64,000 nt of DNA from Paludibacter sp. (GTDB lineage Bacteria > Bacteroidota > Bacteroidia > Bacteroidales > Paludibacteraceae): the NCBI GenBank assembly GCA_028710895.1, contig JAQTTH010000007.1:62001-126000 (forward strand), in the 5' to 3' direction. Position numbers and translations under genes: made by a program. Shown piece after piece: positions 17,553 through 28,000 of this stretch (within the stretch, counting starts at the first letter, position 1; each line of letters starts with the position of its first letter). The notes beneath the pieces were generated by a model, which ran no database searches, was not told the origin of the DNA, and worked only from the letters and a program-made list of their open reading frames with translations.

Positions 17553-19496
17553 CTAGTTTTTTTTGACTGTTTTCAGTACGTTTTGGTCAACTGAAACAGT
17601 ATATTTGGCACGAAGTGCCTTAATCCACTCTTGTTCCAGGTATTCCTGATAATCGGCAGTTACTAATCCACGAACGTCTGTATAGTCTTCGGGTTTGTTT
17701 TTCAGCATTTTGCCTGTAACAAATACAAACGGATAATCTTTACCTGCATCAAACTTTTCTTTTGTTTTAAAGATAAATTTATCCACAGCTTTGTTTTCAC
17801 CCAGAACATAAAGACCCTTGTCAATCTTTACGTATTGAATGCTGTCATTCAGGCGTGTACGTAAGTATTTGTCGATGGAGTCGTTATGTGATTTCTGAAC
17901 AATTGATTTTGCTGCTTTGAAAGTTTCTTTATCTTTACACGAAATAACACGTCCTTTGAAATGAGGTTTTTCCCAGGTATAGTCAGCTTTGTTTTCGTTG
18001 AAATACTTAGCTAAACCTTCCGTGTCTTTCGAAGCTTTATCCCAAACTTCTCTGTTGCTTACTTCGAAAAGTAGAATTCCATCGTGATATTCCTGCATAA
18101 GGAAGCGGAAATCATCGTGCTTGTTTTCTAACTGGCTATCTTCGTAGGCAAGTAGCTCTGCATCACTGAAATTAGTGATTTTGTCATCAATTATGTCCGA
18201 AGCAATTGTTTTTTCAGATGCGTTGTTCTTTTTCAGGTATTTTGCAAAGTCAGCCTGAGAATAGGTTTTGCCTGCAAAACTAAAAAGTGGTTTGTTTAGT
18301 TTGGCTATTTCCAACTGGAAAATAGAATCATTCAATGTTTTAGTACCAAGTAGTTTGACAAATTCCTGAAGGTTTGAAGCATTAACCTGATAGCTATAGT
18401 CTTTTCGAAGCGAAGCTACAAATGCCTGCTGTCCTTTGTTGGCACGCTCATCGCGTTTTACTTTGCGCTCTAAATCAGCTTTAATTTCATCGTATGGTGC
18501 CAAACCTTTTTTATCGAGCAATTTAATGATGTGCCAACCATAAGCCGATTGTATTGGCTCGGAGATATCACCCGTATTTTTTAGCGCGAATGCAGCAGTT
18601 TCGAATTCAGGAACCATACGTCCTGTTCCAAACCAGGGAAGTTCACCATTTTTAACGGAAGATCCTTTGTCTTGCGAGTGTTTTTGAGCCAAAGCTCCAA
18701 AATCGTCACCTGCTTTTATGCGTTGGTAAATAGAATCAATGGTTGCTTTTGCTTTTTTGTTAGCGGCTTCATCACCTTGCGAAGTGAAAATCATTATATG
18801 CGATACCAATATTTCTCCCATAGAATTTCTACGACCCTGCACTTTAACCACATGGTATCCAAAAGCTGTACGGATTGGTTTCGAATAGCTTCCAACAGGT
18901 GTATTGTAAGCTGTGGTCTCAAATGGATAAACGGTGCGGAAGGCAGAAATCCAGCCTATATATCCACCGTTTTGTTCTGCAGATTGATCTTGTGAAACTT
19001 CTTTGGCAACTTTAGCAAATTCTTCTTTTTGCAGGCGTTTCCATATTGAATTTATTTCTTTCCATGCTTTCAAGGTGTCGGCCGGAGCTGCATTCTGTGG
19101 TACGCGAATAAGAATGTGACTTACCTCAACGTCCTCTTTCGAACGATTATAAGCTTCCTGTAGAAGGGCTTCATCAACCTTTGAGTCGGTGAGGTATGGT
19201 TTTGTAAGTTGAGAACGATAACCCGATAACTCATTAATGAAAGAAGCTGTTGTGTCAATGCCTTGTTTTTTAGCTTCTTCAACTTTCAATTTAAAGTTTA
19301 CAAATAAATCCACGTACTCTTCGAGTGTTTTTTTATCCAACGAGTTGTTCGTGTTGTTTTTGTTGTAAATGTATTCAAATTCTGACTTTAAAACGGGTTT
19401 TCCGTTAATAGTCATAAGAATTGGGTCAGCAGCTTGTGCAAGTAAACTGCCTGATAGAGCAAGAAAAGCTAATAATGTAATTACCGGTGATTTCAT
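17553..19496 (-). CDS. Periplasmic peptidyl-prolyl isomerase with two PpiC domains (SurA-like)
   Basis: The protein has 647 residues. Signal peptide 1-22 (LLAQ). An N-terminal SurA-type segment begins ILMTINGKPVLKSEFEYIYNKN. Two parvulin (PpiC/rotamase) domains follow at about 120-225 and 228-330, each with the typical G.IGW/G.LPWF and P..FETAAF..P.G..S.PI.....YHVVKV pattern. A long C-terminal region (about 340-640) contains a further N-like helical module. It should assist folding of outer-membrane and T9SS client proteins in the periplasm. It is divergently transcribed from guaB, a neighbourhood common in Bacteroidales. A -7 element lies at 19605-19612. Confidence 0.88.
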   Translation of the reverse strand: MKSPVITLLAFLALSGSLLAQAADPILMTINGKPVLKSEFEYIYNKNNTNNSLDKKTLEEYVDLFVNFKLKVEEAKKQGIDTTASFINELSGYRSQLTKPYLTDSKVDEALLQEAYNRSKEDVEVSHILIRVPQNAAPADTLKAWKEINSIWKRLQKEEFAKVAKEVSQDQSAEQNGGYIGWISAFRTVYPFETTAYNTPVGSYSKPIRTAFGYHVVKVQGRRNSMGEILVSHIMIFTSQGDEAANKKAKATIDSIYQRIKAGDDFGALAQKHSQDKGSSVKNGELPWFGTGRMVPEFETAAFALKNTGDISEPIQSAYGWHIIKLLDKKGLAPYDEIKADLERKVKRDERANKGQQAFVASLRKDYSYQVNASNLQEFVKLLGTKTLNDSIFQLEIAKLNKPLFSFAGKTYSQADFAKYLKKNNASEKTIASDIIDDKITNFSDAELLAYEDSQLENKHDDFRFLMQEYHDGILLFEVSNREVWDKASKDTEGLAKYFNENKADYTWEKPHFKGRVISCKDKETFKAAKSIVQKSHNDSIDKYLRTRLNDSIQYVKIDKGLYVLGENKAVDKFIFKTKEKFDAGKDYPFVFVTGKMLKNKPEDYTDVRGLVTADYQEYLEQEWIKALRAKYTVSVDQNVLKTVKKN

Positions 19497-19983
19497 AAAT
19501 TATATCAGATGTTTTTATAAACTTTGATTTAATGTGGTTTGAACCTGTCTGGCCTTAAACGAGATTTCGCTTATTTTGTTGTATTGTAAACTCAAAAAGC
19601 TTCGCAAAGTTATCATTAAAAATCTGAAATAAAAAAGAAGTGAACTGAATTTTAGTATTTATTAATCGAAATTTATAGGTCGGTAATTCACATTCAACTT
19701 TGGACTCAAATAAAAATCAATACTCAATGCGTTTAAATGATAGATGTTGCTCTATTCTGAAGGATTATATTGATTCGTTCAGGCTTGAGTTCAATGAGTA
19801 GTGCCGCTTGAAGGATATTATAACCGATTTGATTGTATGTAAAGTACTTAGTTTAAATAGTTAAGTGTTTAAATCTCACGTTTAAATACTTGTATAGCTG
19901 TTATAGAATCAAAACAGGAGTTTAAATGTTTGACTGGTAATTGAATTTTGGCTATCTTTGCACAACTTTTATTCAACCCCTAT
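19497..19983. promoter_or_regulatory. 487-bp divergent intergenic region between surA-like gene and guaB
   Basis: It holds a minus-strand -7 element (CAAAGTTA on the + strand, 19605-19612) for the SurA-like gene. It also holds a well-formed guaB promoter: -33 TTTG at 19929-19932, a 20-bp spacer and -7 TATCTTTG at 19953-19960. The rest is AT-rich. I see no RNA gene or coding frame in it. Confidence 0.65.
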
Positions 19984-21489
19984 ATGGCACATATTTTAAA
20001 CGACATTTCCAGAACTTTCAGCGAATATCTATTGATCCCGGGATTAACAACCAAGGATTGTAACCCTGGAAATATCTCCCTGAAAGCACCACTTGTGAAA
20101 TTCAAAAAAGGAGAAAAAGCTCCTATATCTCTCAATGTTCCCTTTGTTTCGGCTATTATGCAATCGGTTTCCGACCACAAGATGGCTATTGCACTGGCAC
20201 GTCACGGAGGACTTTCTTTTATTTTTGGTTCGCAGGGAATTGAATCGCAAGCCGAAATGGTGTTCAAGGTAAAAAGTTATAAGGCAGGGTTTGTAGTGAG
20301 TAACGCTAACCTTACTCCCGAAAATACGTTGAGCGACGTGATTGCGTTGAAAGAAAGATCGGGACACGGCACCATTGGTATAACGGATGATGGAACATCG
20401 CAAGGTAAATTGTTGGGAATAGTAACAGGGCGCGATTACCGAATTACCCGTGATAATCCGGATATGAAGGTGAAAGAGTTTATGACTCCGTTTGCAAAGC
20501 TTGTTACTGGGGAATTTGGCATTTCTATTGGAGATGCAAACGATATTATATGGGATAACAAACTGAATTGCCTGCCAATCATTGATAAAGATCAAAACCT
20601 TAAATATTTTGTATTCCGTAAGGACTACGAAAATCACAAGGCTAACCCTAACGAATTGTCGGACGACAACATGAAACTGTTGGTGGGTGCCGGTATAAAT
20701 ACACGCGACTATAAAGAACGCGTTCCAGCACTGATTGAAGCTGGCGTTGATGTTATGTGTATCGACTCGTCTGACGGTTTCTCAGTTTATCAAAAAGAAA
20801 CAATCGAATATATAAAAACTTCATTTGGCGAACACATAAAAGTAGGTGCCGGAAACGTGGTTGACCGCGACGGATTCCTTTATCTGGCAGAGGCCGGAGC
20901 CGACTTTGTAAAAGTGGGTGTTGGTGGAGGTTCTATTTGTATTACCCGCGAGCAAAAAGGGATTGGTCGTGGACAGGCAACTGCGCTGATTGAAGTGGCA
21001 GAAGCCCGCGATGAGTATTTCCGGAAAACGGGAATCTATGTGCCAATTTGTTCCGACGGTGGTATCGTACAGGATTATCACATGGTGTTGGCTTTGGCTA
21101 TGGGTGCTGACTTTATTATGATGGGTCGTTATTTTGCCCGTTTCGACGAAAGCCCAACCCGCAAATTGATGGTGAACGGCAATTACATGAAAGAATACTG
21201 GGGCGAAGGATCAAACCGTGCCCGCAACTGGCAACGTTACGATATGGGCGGCAGCGACAGCCTGAAATTTGAAGAAGGAGTGGACAGTTTTGTTCCTTAT
21301 GCCGGAAAACTAAAAGACAACCTGGATATTACGTTGGGTAAAATCAAATCAACAATGGGAAGTTGCGGTGTTATCAGCCTCGATGACCTGAAACAGAACG
21401 CTAAAATAACGCTGGTTTCGTCTACAAGTATTATTGAAGGTGGTGCTCACGACGTGGTTGTAAAAGATACCAGAAGCACAAATAATTAA
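19984..21489 (+). CDS. guaB: Inosine-5'-monophosphate dehydrogenase
   Basis: IMPDH oxidises IMP to XMP with NAD+, the committed step of GMP synthesis. The 501-residue protein starts at the ATG at 19984; a TTG 36 bp upstream lies inside the promoter. The TIM barrel is interrupted by a CBS-domain pair (about 115-215: [23 protein letters not shown]). The catalytic loop [13 protein letters not shown] carries Cys319, and the C-terminal region includes the mobile flap ([20 protein letters not shown]). The sequence matches the longer bacterial IMPDH subtype of about 500 residues. It is monocistronic, with a -33/-7 promoter 24-55 bp upstream and a clear terminator after the stop. Confidence 0.95.
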   Translation: MAHILNDISRTFSEYLLIPGLTTKDCNPGNISLKAPLVKFKKGEKAPISLNVPFVSAIMQSVSDHKMAIALARHGGLSFIFGSQGIESQAEMVFKVKSYKAGFVVSNANLTPENTLSDVIALKERSGHGTIGITDDGTSQGKLLGIVTGRDYRITRDNPDMKVKEFMTPFAKLVTGEFGISIGDANDIIWDNKLNCLPIIDKDQNLKYFVFRKDYENHKANPNELSDDNMKLLVGAGINTRDYKERVPALIEAGVDVMCIDSSDGFSVYQKETIEYIKTSFGEHIKVGAGNVVDRDGFLYLAEAGADFVKVGVGGGSICITREQKGIGRGQATALIEVAEARDEYFRKTGIYVPICSDGGIVQDYHMVLALAMGADFIMMGRYFARFDESPTRKLMVNGNYMKEYWGEGSNRARNWQRYDMGGSDSLKFEEGVDSFVPYAGKLKDNLDITLGKIKSTMGSCGVISLDDLKQNAKITLVSSTSIIEGGAHDVVVKDTRSTNN

Positions 21490-21495
21490 AAAATA

Positions 21496-21552
21496 AGACT
21501 TTGCAGTCTCTTTATTAGGTAAAAAGATGTCCCCAACCGGACATCTTTTTTT
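21496..21552 (+). terminator. guaB terminator
   Basis: A small AGACT/AGTCT hairpin (21496-21509) is followed by a perfect 12-bp stem, 21521-21532 with 21539-21550, around a 6-nt loop and ending in a T-run. Confidence 0.92.
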
Positions 21553-21673
21553 ATTGCACTTAAACGAGAACTTTAAAATATGAATTTATGCTTATATAAT
21601 CCAATAATTATGAATAGTCCTTTCGTTTTTGAAAGTTTCATAAGATTATTCTATCGTTTATATTAAAATCATT

Positions 21674-21681
21674 TATCTTTG
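21674..21681 (+). promoter_or_regulatory. -7 element for the YncE-like gene
   Basis: TATCTTTG, a perfect TAnnTTTG match, lies 48 bp before the chosen ATG. Confidence 0.45.
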
Positions 21682-21729
21682 GAAACATTTTGTGGCAATT
21701 CAATATTGCTGCGTAAAAAACAAGATAAA

Positions 21730-22737
21730 ATGAAAAAGACAAGATTTCTTCTCATCCTTCTGTTTTCCGTTTCTCTTATCTCAGCTCAAACCACACAAAT
21801 ATGTAAATTATCAGCTAAAATACCATTGCCCGGCGATGGTGGCTGGGATTATATCACAGTGGACGAGGCTACCAACACCGTTTATACTTCTCATGGTAAT
21901 ATTGTTCAGGTAATTAATGCTGTTGATGGAAAGCTCATTGCCACCATCGAAAATCTGAATGGTGTTCATGGAATTGCCCTTGCTAAAGACCTGAACAAAG
22001 GATTTATCAGCAATGGTCGTGATTCTTCGGTAACCGTTATTGACCTGACAACGTATAAAACCACTGCCAAAATTCAGGTAACAGGCAAAAATCCTGATGC
22101 CATTTTGTACGATCCATTTTCTCAATTGGTTTTTACATTCAATGGTCGCACAGCCAATGTAACAGCGATTGATGCCAAAACGAATCAGATTAAAGGAACG
22201 ATTAAAGTGGATGGAAAACCGGAATTTGCACAAACCGATTTGAAAGGAACCATCTATGTGAATATTGAAGATAAAAACATGATTAATGTGATTGATACCA
22301 AAACATTAAAGGTGACAAAACATTGGTCAATTGCACCGGGTGAAGAACCAAGCGGATTGGCATTAGACAATGAAAATCACCGTCTTTTCTCTGTTTGTGG
22401 CAATAAACTGATGGTAGTAACCGATGCTGAAACCGGAAAAGTCATTACTCCATTGCCCATTGGAGATGGTTGCGACGGTGTTGCTTTTGACTCGGTATTG
22501 AAACGTGCTTACAGCTCCAATGGCGAAGGAAACATCACTGTAGTGCAGGAAGTAAACAAAGATAAGTTTGAGGTAATTGCCATTATCCCAACTACAAAAG
22601 GCGCCAGAACTATCACTGTCAACAGTACAACTCACCACATGTATTTACCTGCTGCCGAGTACAAATCTGCAGAATCCGGCAAAAGACCGTCAGTTATTCC
22701 GGGAAGTTTTGTAATTTTGGACGTAATAGCAAAATAA
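21730..22737 (+). CDS. Secreted YncE/YVTN-family beta-propeller protein
   Basis: The ATG at 21730 gives a clean signal peptide (1-19, SLISAQ). The remaining 316 residues are about seven repeats of the YVTN type (for example NTVYTSHGN, GFISNGRDSSVTVID, KRAYSSNGEGNITVV). They should form a propeller acting in the periplasm or on the surface. Members of this family often bind ligands, redox partners or DNA, and no catalytic residues can be assigned. It lies 86 bp upstream of a TolC/MFP/RND efflux operon on the same strand and could be co-transcribed with it, but no function linking the two is evident. Confidence 0.8.
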   Translation: MKKTRFLLILLFSVSLISAQTTQICKLSAKIPLPGDGGWDYITVDEATNTVYTSHGNIVQVINAVDGKLIATIENLNGVHGIALAKDLNKGFISNGRDSSVTVIDLTTYKTTAKIQVTGKNPDAILYDPFSQLVFTFNGRTANVTAIDAKTNQIKGTIKVDGKPEFAQTDLKGTIYVNIEDKNMINVIDTKTLKVTKHWSIAPGEEPSGLALDNENHRLFSVCGNKLMVVTDAETGKVITPLPIGDGCDGVAFDSVLKRAYSSNGEGNITVVQEVNKDKFEVIAIIPTTKGARTITVNSTTHHMYLPAAEYKSAESGKRPSVIPGSFVILDVIAK

Positions 22738-22823
22738 ATTTACGATTTTAGAATTGCGATTTACAATTGCTCTTATTGATAATTTGCAACAGTAAATCGT
22801 AATCTTTATTCATCAGATTCAGC

Positions 22824-24056
22824 ATGTTGAAGAAAATATACATTCCGATATTATTTTTGGTTCTGTTCGTTGGGTTTTCAAAAGCTCAATCGCTTGATGG
22901 ATATTTGGCAACCGGGCTGAAAAACAGCCCATTGCTAAAGGACTATTCCAACCAAATCCGCTCCGGAAATGTGGATAGTGCTTTGGTTTCGGCTACATAC
23001 AAACCGCAGGTAAATCTATCATCCCAAATGATGATTGCTCCATCTGCTAAGAATTTTGGTTATGACCCTGCCATTACCAACGGCGGAAATTTCTCCGGGT
23101 TAGTATCGGCAAATCAATCCTTATTCAACAAAAAGATAAAGGCTGAGCAATTCAGGACCATTCAGTTGTCGAATCAGAGCATTCAGGTGAGCAAAAAACT
23201 GAGCGAAACCGAATTAAAGAAAACAATTACCAATCAATATCTCACGGCATATGCCAACCTCAGTCAGATAAAATTCAACCAATCGGTGCTGAAATTACTG
23301 GAAGGAGAATTCTCTACCTTAAAAGTGTTGGTTCAAAGAGGAATTTACCAACAAACCGATTACCTGAACCTGGCAGCATCCATTCAAAGTCAGAAAATTG
23401 GGATCCGGCAAAGTTTCATTCAGTACAAAAACGAACTGGCAACGCTGAATTATCTGTGTGGAATCAATGATACTACTACTGTTGAAGTGCAACAGCCAAA
23501 TATTCAATTGGAGAATATCTTTGACCTGAATAATTCCCTGCAAATGGTACAATTTCATATCGACAGTTTGAAAAATATCAATCAAAAAGCATTGGTAGAT
23601 CTCAATTACCGTCCACAGCTCAGCGCCTTTGCCGATGCGGGTTTTAATGCTATTTCTCCTGTTGATATTCCTTTTCGGGTAGGAGCGAGCGTTGGGGTAA
23701 ATTTCAGTATGCCGCTTTACGATGGAAAGCAGCGCAAGCAGCAATACAACAAGATTTTCATTGCCGAAGAAACCCGCCAATATTACAAAGATTTTTATAA
23801 AAAGCAGTTCAGCCAGCAGTATATTCAGCTCAAAGAACAGTTGAAGTTGAACGACGAGCTGATTGTTGAAATTAAAGGACAACTGATCAATCAGGAGCAG
23901 TTAATCGGACTTTATAAAACGGAAATTGAAAAAGGACTGGTGCGTTTTCTTGATTTTCTAAGCGTTGTAAACAATTACGTTTCAACCAAGAATAACCTGA
24001 CCGTAGCCGAAATGAATCGCCTGCAAATCATGAATCAATTAAATTATTTGAAATGA
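22824..24056 (+). CDS. TolC-like outer-membrane efflux channel
   Basis: The protein has 410 residues with a signal peptide (1-21, GFSKAQ). It is an outer membrane efflux protein (OEP) with two helical repeat halves (about 25-220 and 225-410), long coiled helices, and the strand-forming segments FSGLVSANQSLFNKKIKA and VGVNFSMPLYDGKQRKQQ at equivalent places. It forms the outer-membrane duct of a tripartite pump. Its stop codon overlaps the ATG of the adaptor gene (ATGA, 4 bp), showing translational coupling, and the RND gene follows 6 bp after that. Confidence 0.88.
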   Translation: MLKKIYIPILFLVLFVGFSKAQSLDGYLATGLKNSPLLKDYSNQIRSGNVDSALVSATYKPQVNLSSQMMIAPSAKNFGYDPAITNGGNFSGLVSANQSLFNKKIKAEQFRTIQLSNQSIQVSKKLSETELKKTITNQYLTAYANLSQIKFNQSVLKLLEGEFSTLKVLVQRGIYQQTDYLNLAASIQSQKIGIRQSFIQYKNELATLNYLCGINDTTTVEVQQPNIQLENIFDLNNSLQMVQFHIDSLKNINQKALVDLNYRPQLSAFADAGFNAISPVDIPFRVGASVGVNFSMPLYDGKQRKQQYNKIFIAEETRQYYKDFYKKQFSQQYIQLKEQLKLNDELIVEIKGQLINQEQLIGLYKTEIEKGLVRFLDFLSVVNNYVSTKNNLTVAEMNRLQIMNQLNYLK

Positions 24057-24967
24057 GACATCTGAAATCTATTGCCCTCATAGTTCTGTCGGTTGTGCTT
24101 GTCAATTGTAAAACAAAAGAAGCTTCCGAAGAAACTGCCTCGAAAGCAACGACACCCATAACGGTTACATCAGTACAAATGACTGCTATTGGTGAAGAAA
24201 TTACGCTGAATGCCGTTTCGGCTTTTCATCAGAAAAACAGCGTAAAAGCCACTGCCGGTGGTTATGTGGCTAAGGTTTTTGTAAAGATTGGCGATGTGGT
24301 GCAGGCAGGAAAAGTGCTGTATATTCTCAAAACGAAAGAAGCTGAAGCACTTGGAAGTATTACCCCGAAAGATTCTACGCTTCATTTTAAGGGCGAAATG
24401 ATTATCAAAGCACCTTCTTCGGGTATTATTACCGAACTCAATAAATCGGCCAACGATTATGTGGCTGATGGCGAACAGCTTTGTGCCATTGCGCAGCAAA
24501 ATAGTTTTGTGTTTGAGCTGAGTGTGCCGTTTGAGCAAAATAAATTTGTGCATGTCGGGCAAAAATGCGATTTGCTATTGCCCGACAATACGGTCGTTTC
24601 GGGTAATATCATTTCAAAACTGGCAAGTGTTGATGCTGTTTCGCAAACTGAGAATTATGTGATTAAACCAACAACAAGCAGATACTTGCCTGAAAATCTG
24701 GTGGCAACTGTTCAAATTACCATTAACGGCAAACAACACACGCAGGTGGTGGATAAAAACTGTGTGCTGACCGACGAAACAGTTGAGAAATTCTGGGTAA
24801 TGAAGTTGATAAACGACAGCACTGCCGTGAAAGTACCCATCATAAAAGGAATTAGCACGGATACAAAAGTGGAAATTCTGTCGCCAACATTCAGCAAAGA
24901 AGATCGGTTGGTTGATACCGGGAATTATGGTTTGCCGGATACGGCTTATGTGAAGATCGGAAAATAA
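24053..24967 (+). CDS. RND efflux membrane-fusion (adaptor) lipoprotein
   Basis: The protein has 304 residues. A lipobox (VLVNC, Cys about 20) makes it a lipid-anchored periplasmic adaptor. A biotinyl-lipoyl-like half (AGGYVAKVFVKIGDVVQAGKVLY, about 68-90) and its partner (IIKAPSSGIITELN, about 120-133) are separated by only a short stretch. The long alpha-hairpin normal in AcrA/CusB-type adaptors is therefore missing or very reduced. A beta-barrel and a membrane-proximal domain follow. It links the outer-membrane channel and the RND pump encoded on each side. The short hairpin is a real difference from the adaptor of the second system at 33.4 kb. Confidence 0.85.
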   Translation: MRHLKSIALIVLSVVLVNCKTKEASEETASKATTPITVTSVQMTAIGEEITLNAVSAFHQKNSVKATAGGYVAKVFVKIGDVVQAGKVLYILKTKEAEALGSITPKDSTLHFKGEMIIKAPSSGIITELNKSANDYVADGEQLCAIAQQNSFVFELSVPFEQNKFVHVGQKCDLLLPDNTVVSGNIISKLASVDAVSQTENYVIKPTTSRYLPENLVATVQITINGKQHTQVVDKNCVLTDETVEKFWVMKLINDSTAVKVPIIKGISTDTKVEILSPTFSKEDRLVDTGNYGLPDTAYVKIGK

Positions 24968-24973
24968 AGCATT

Positions 24974-27900
24974 ATGAGAAACTTCTTTGTAAACTTCAAG
25001 AGTCCGATAGCATTCGTTTTGCTGATAATTCTGGCCGCAGGTGCATTCAGTTATCAGAAAATGGAGTCATCGCTGTTTCCGGAGCTGACATTTCCCAAGA
25101 TAAAGATTATTGCCGACAATGGTTTGCAGCCGGTCAGCAAAATGATGATAACGGTTACAAAACCGCTCGAAAATGCCATAAAGCGCGTACCGGGATTAAT
25201 CAATGTGCGCAGTATTACCAGTCGTGGAAGTTGCGAAATATCGGCCTACATGGACTGGAAAGGCGATATTGATGTAAATAAACAGCAAATTGAATCGGCC
25301 ATAAACGAAATTAAAAATCAGCTGCCTGTCGGAACGGACATTTCGGTGGAGAAAATGAATCCGTCTATTCTTCCGGTGATTGGTTATGTGATTGACGGAA
25401 CGGGATTGAGCAATATTGAGCTGAATCAATTGGCGAATTATACCGTAAAACCTTTTCTGTCGCAGGTGCAAGGAGTTGCCGAAGTGCGGGTGATTGGTGG
25501 CAAAACCAAGGAATATCGCGTGGAACTTCAGCCACAGAAAATGAATGCGCTGAAAATTACGCCGGATATCATCACCAAAGCACTCAATCAGACCAATTTT
25601 ATTAGCAGTAACGGTTATCTGACCGATTACAAACGCTTGTACCTCACCGTTACCGATGCCAATGTGGCGAATCTGGAAGAATTGCAAAACCTCATTATCA
25701 GCAACGATGGCAAACGTATTTTGCGGTTGAAAGATATTGCCAATATAAAAATTGCGGAGCAAACGGAATATATCCGCGTAAATGCCAATAGTAAAAGTGC
25801 CATTCTGGTGGCCGTGGTAAAGCAGCCCAATGCCAACCTAATTGATATTACCGATGGTGTGCAGAAAAAAATTACAGAACTGAACAGCAAGATTCTACCG
25901 AAAGGTGTGAAACTCTCACCATACTATGTTCAGGCCGATTTTGTGCATGATTCTATTCGCAGTGTACTCGACAGCTTACTTATTGGTTTGCTGCTGGCCA
26001 TGATTGTGGCCATGATTTTCCTGCGGTCATTCAAGTCAAGTGCAGTTATTTTGGTGACCATTCCCATAACGCTCGGATTTACTTTTATTGCGCTTTACGT
26101 TTTCGAGTACACGTTCAATATTATGACGTTGGGTGCTATTGCGGCTTCTATCGGATTGATAATCGACGATGCCATTGTGGTGGTGGAACAAATTCACCGC
26201 ACGCATGAAGAACATCCTGAAACGCCCACTAAAGAGCTTTTGTCGAAATCTATCCGATTTCTGTTTCCTGCCATGGTGGGTTCGTCGGCCAGTACCATTG
26301 TTATTTTCTTCCCATTCATCTTGCTGAGTGGTGTTGCCGGTGCGTATTTCAAAATACTCACCAATACCATGATTATCACATTGATTTGTTCGTTTTTGGT
26401 AACGTGGATTGGACTTCCGGTGATTTATTTACTGTTCTCAAAAGGGAAAAATACGGTTAAAGGCGTTGAAGCGCACGACCATACCAAAAATGGAAAATGG
26501 ATTACCTGGTTTATCGAACGTCCGTGGCTGAGTCTGGCTTTTACAGCGGTTTTGATTGTGTCGGCACTGTTTATTTCACAACGATTAGAGACAGGGTTTC
26601 TGCCCGAAATGGACGAAGGCAGCATTGTACTTGACTATACTTCACCTCCCGGAACTTCGTTGCAGGAAACCAATCGCATACTAAACGAGGTGGAAAAAAC
26701 ATTCTCGTCAATTCCGGAAATTGAAAGTTACTCGCGCCGAACCGGTACGCAAATGGGATTCTTTATTACCGAACCCAATTACGGCGACTACCTGATCCAG
26801 CTGAAAAAAGACCGTAAACGCACCACCAACGAAGTGATTGATGAGCTTCGCAAAAAGATAGAATCATCGCAGCCTGCATTGAAAATTGATTTCGGGCAGG
26901 TGATTGGCGATATGCTGGGCGATTTGATGAGTTCTTCCCAGCCCATTGAGATAAAAGTCTATGGCGATAATCAGAAAAAGCTTCAGGAATTGGCGCGTCA
27001 GATTGGGAAAATTACGGAAAATGTAAAAGGAACTGCTGACGTTTTCAATGGTATCACCATCGCCGGACCGTCAGTAAATGTAGAGCCGGATTACGAAAAA
27101 CTAGCGCAATTTAATATCACCACCACCGATTTTCAAAGCCAGTTGCAAACGCAGTTGGAAGGAAATATTATTGGCAGTATTTATGAAAAAGAACAGTTGA
27201 CAAATATCCGTATGTTGTATCCCAATGCCGCCAACACCTCATTGGAGAAAATGAAACAAGCCACGGTCTTTCTGCCAAACGGAAAATTGCAGCCTATTTC
27301 GCAATTGGCCGAGATTTCTGTTGACCCGGGAAGTGCTGAAATTCAACGGGAAAACCTGCAAAGTATGATTCCGGTAACAGCCCGATTGAACAACCGAGAT
27401 TTGGGAAGCGTCATGAAAGATATTCAGCATGAAATCACTGCAAAAGTAGATTTTCCGCAAGGTTATCATGTTAGTTATGGTGGTGCCTACGAGGAACAGA
27501 CCCGTTCGTTTGATGAATTGATGCTGATATTATTAACTGCTATTTTATTGGTTTTTGCGGTGATTATGTTCTTATTCAGAGACTTCAAGATCGCCTTCTT
27601 AATCGTCTTTATTTCGGCAATGGGAATCACCGGCAGCCTAATCGGACTATTTGTAACCGGAACGGCGCTCAATGTGGGAAGCTACACGGGCATTATCATG
27701 ATTATCGGTATTATTGCCGAGAACGCCATCTTTACCTTCCTGCAATTTCACCAGAATCAGGAAACAAACCTCACGCATCACGCCATTGTCTATGCTATTT
27801 CAACGCGCTTACGACCCAAATTAATGACGGCGCTCGGTGCTATTATTGCTTTGATGCCCATTGCACTGGGAATTGGAACCGGTGCCCAATTGCATCAGCC

Positions 27901-28000
27901 GCTGGCAATTGCTGTTATTGGTGGATTTATTATTGCACTACCGTTGTTGCTGATTGTTTATCCAACCTTTTTGCGATTGATTTATCACAAGGAGAAATAG
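24974..28000 (+). CDS. RND-family efflux pump (AcrB/MMPL superfamily), HAE-like
   Basis: The protein has 1008 residues with the full RND plan: TM1 at 10-28, periplasmic porter domain, TM2-6 at about 335-490, TM7 at about 520, second porter domain, TM8-12 at about 845-1005. Transmembrane helix 4 reads SIGLIIDDAIVVVE, the double-Asp form of drug/hydrophobe exporters. This differs from the metal signature in the pump at 30.3 kb. It is driven by the proton gradient and exports unknown small molecules through the adaptor and channel genes just upstream. No regulator gene is adjacent. Confidence 0.88.
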   Translation: MRNFFVNFKSPIAFVLLIILAAGAFSYQKMESSLFPELTFPKIKIIADNGLQPVSKMMITVTKPLENAIKRVPGLINVRSITSRGSCEISAYMDWKGDIDVNKQQIESAINEIKNQLPVGTDISVEKMNPSILPVIGYVIDGTGLSNIELNQLANYTVKPFLSQVQGVAEVRVIGGKTKEYRVELQPQKMNALKITPDIITKALNQTNFISSNGYLTDYKRLYLTVTDANVANLEELQNLIISNDGKRILRLKDIANIKIAEQTEYIRVNANSKSAILVAVVKQPNANLIDITDGVQKKITELNSKILPKGVKLSPYYVQADFVHDSIRSVLDSLLIGLLLAMIVAMIFLRSFKSSAVILVTIPITLGFTFIALYVFEYTFNIMTLGAIAASIGLIIDDAIVVVEQIHRTHEEHPETPTKELLSKSIRFLFPAMVGSSASTIVIFFPFILLSGVAGAYFKILTNTMIITLICSFLVTWIGLPVIYLLFSKGKNTVKGVEAHDHTKNGKWITWFIERPWLSLAFTAVLIVSALFISQRLETGFLPEMDEGSIVLDYTSPPGTSLQETNRILNEVEKTFSSIPEIESYSRRTGTQMGFFITEPNYGDYLIQLKKDRKRTTNEVIDELRKKIESSQPALKIDFGQVIGDMLGDLMSSSQPIEIKVYGDNQKKLQELARQIGKITENVKGTADVFNGITIAGPSVNVEPDYEKLAQFNITTTDFQSQLQTQLEGNIIGSIYEKEQLTNIRMLYPNAANTSLEKMKQATVFLPNGKLQPISQLAEISVDPGSAEIQRENLQSMIPVTARLNNRDLGSVMKDIQHEITAKVDFPQGYHVSYGGAYEEQTRSFDELMLILLTAILLVFAVIMFLFRDFKIAFLIVFISAMGITGSLIGLFVTGTALNVGSYTGIIMIIGIIAENAIFTFLQFHQNQETNLTHHAIVYAISTRLRPKLMTALGAIIALMPIALGIGTGAQLHQPLAIAVIGGFIIALPLLLIVYPTFLRLIYHKEK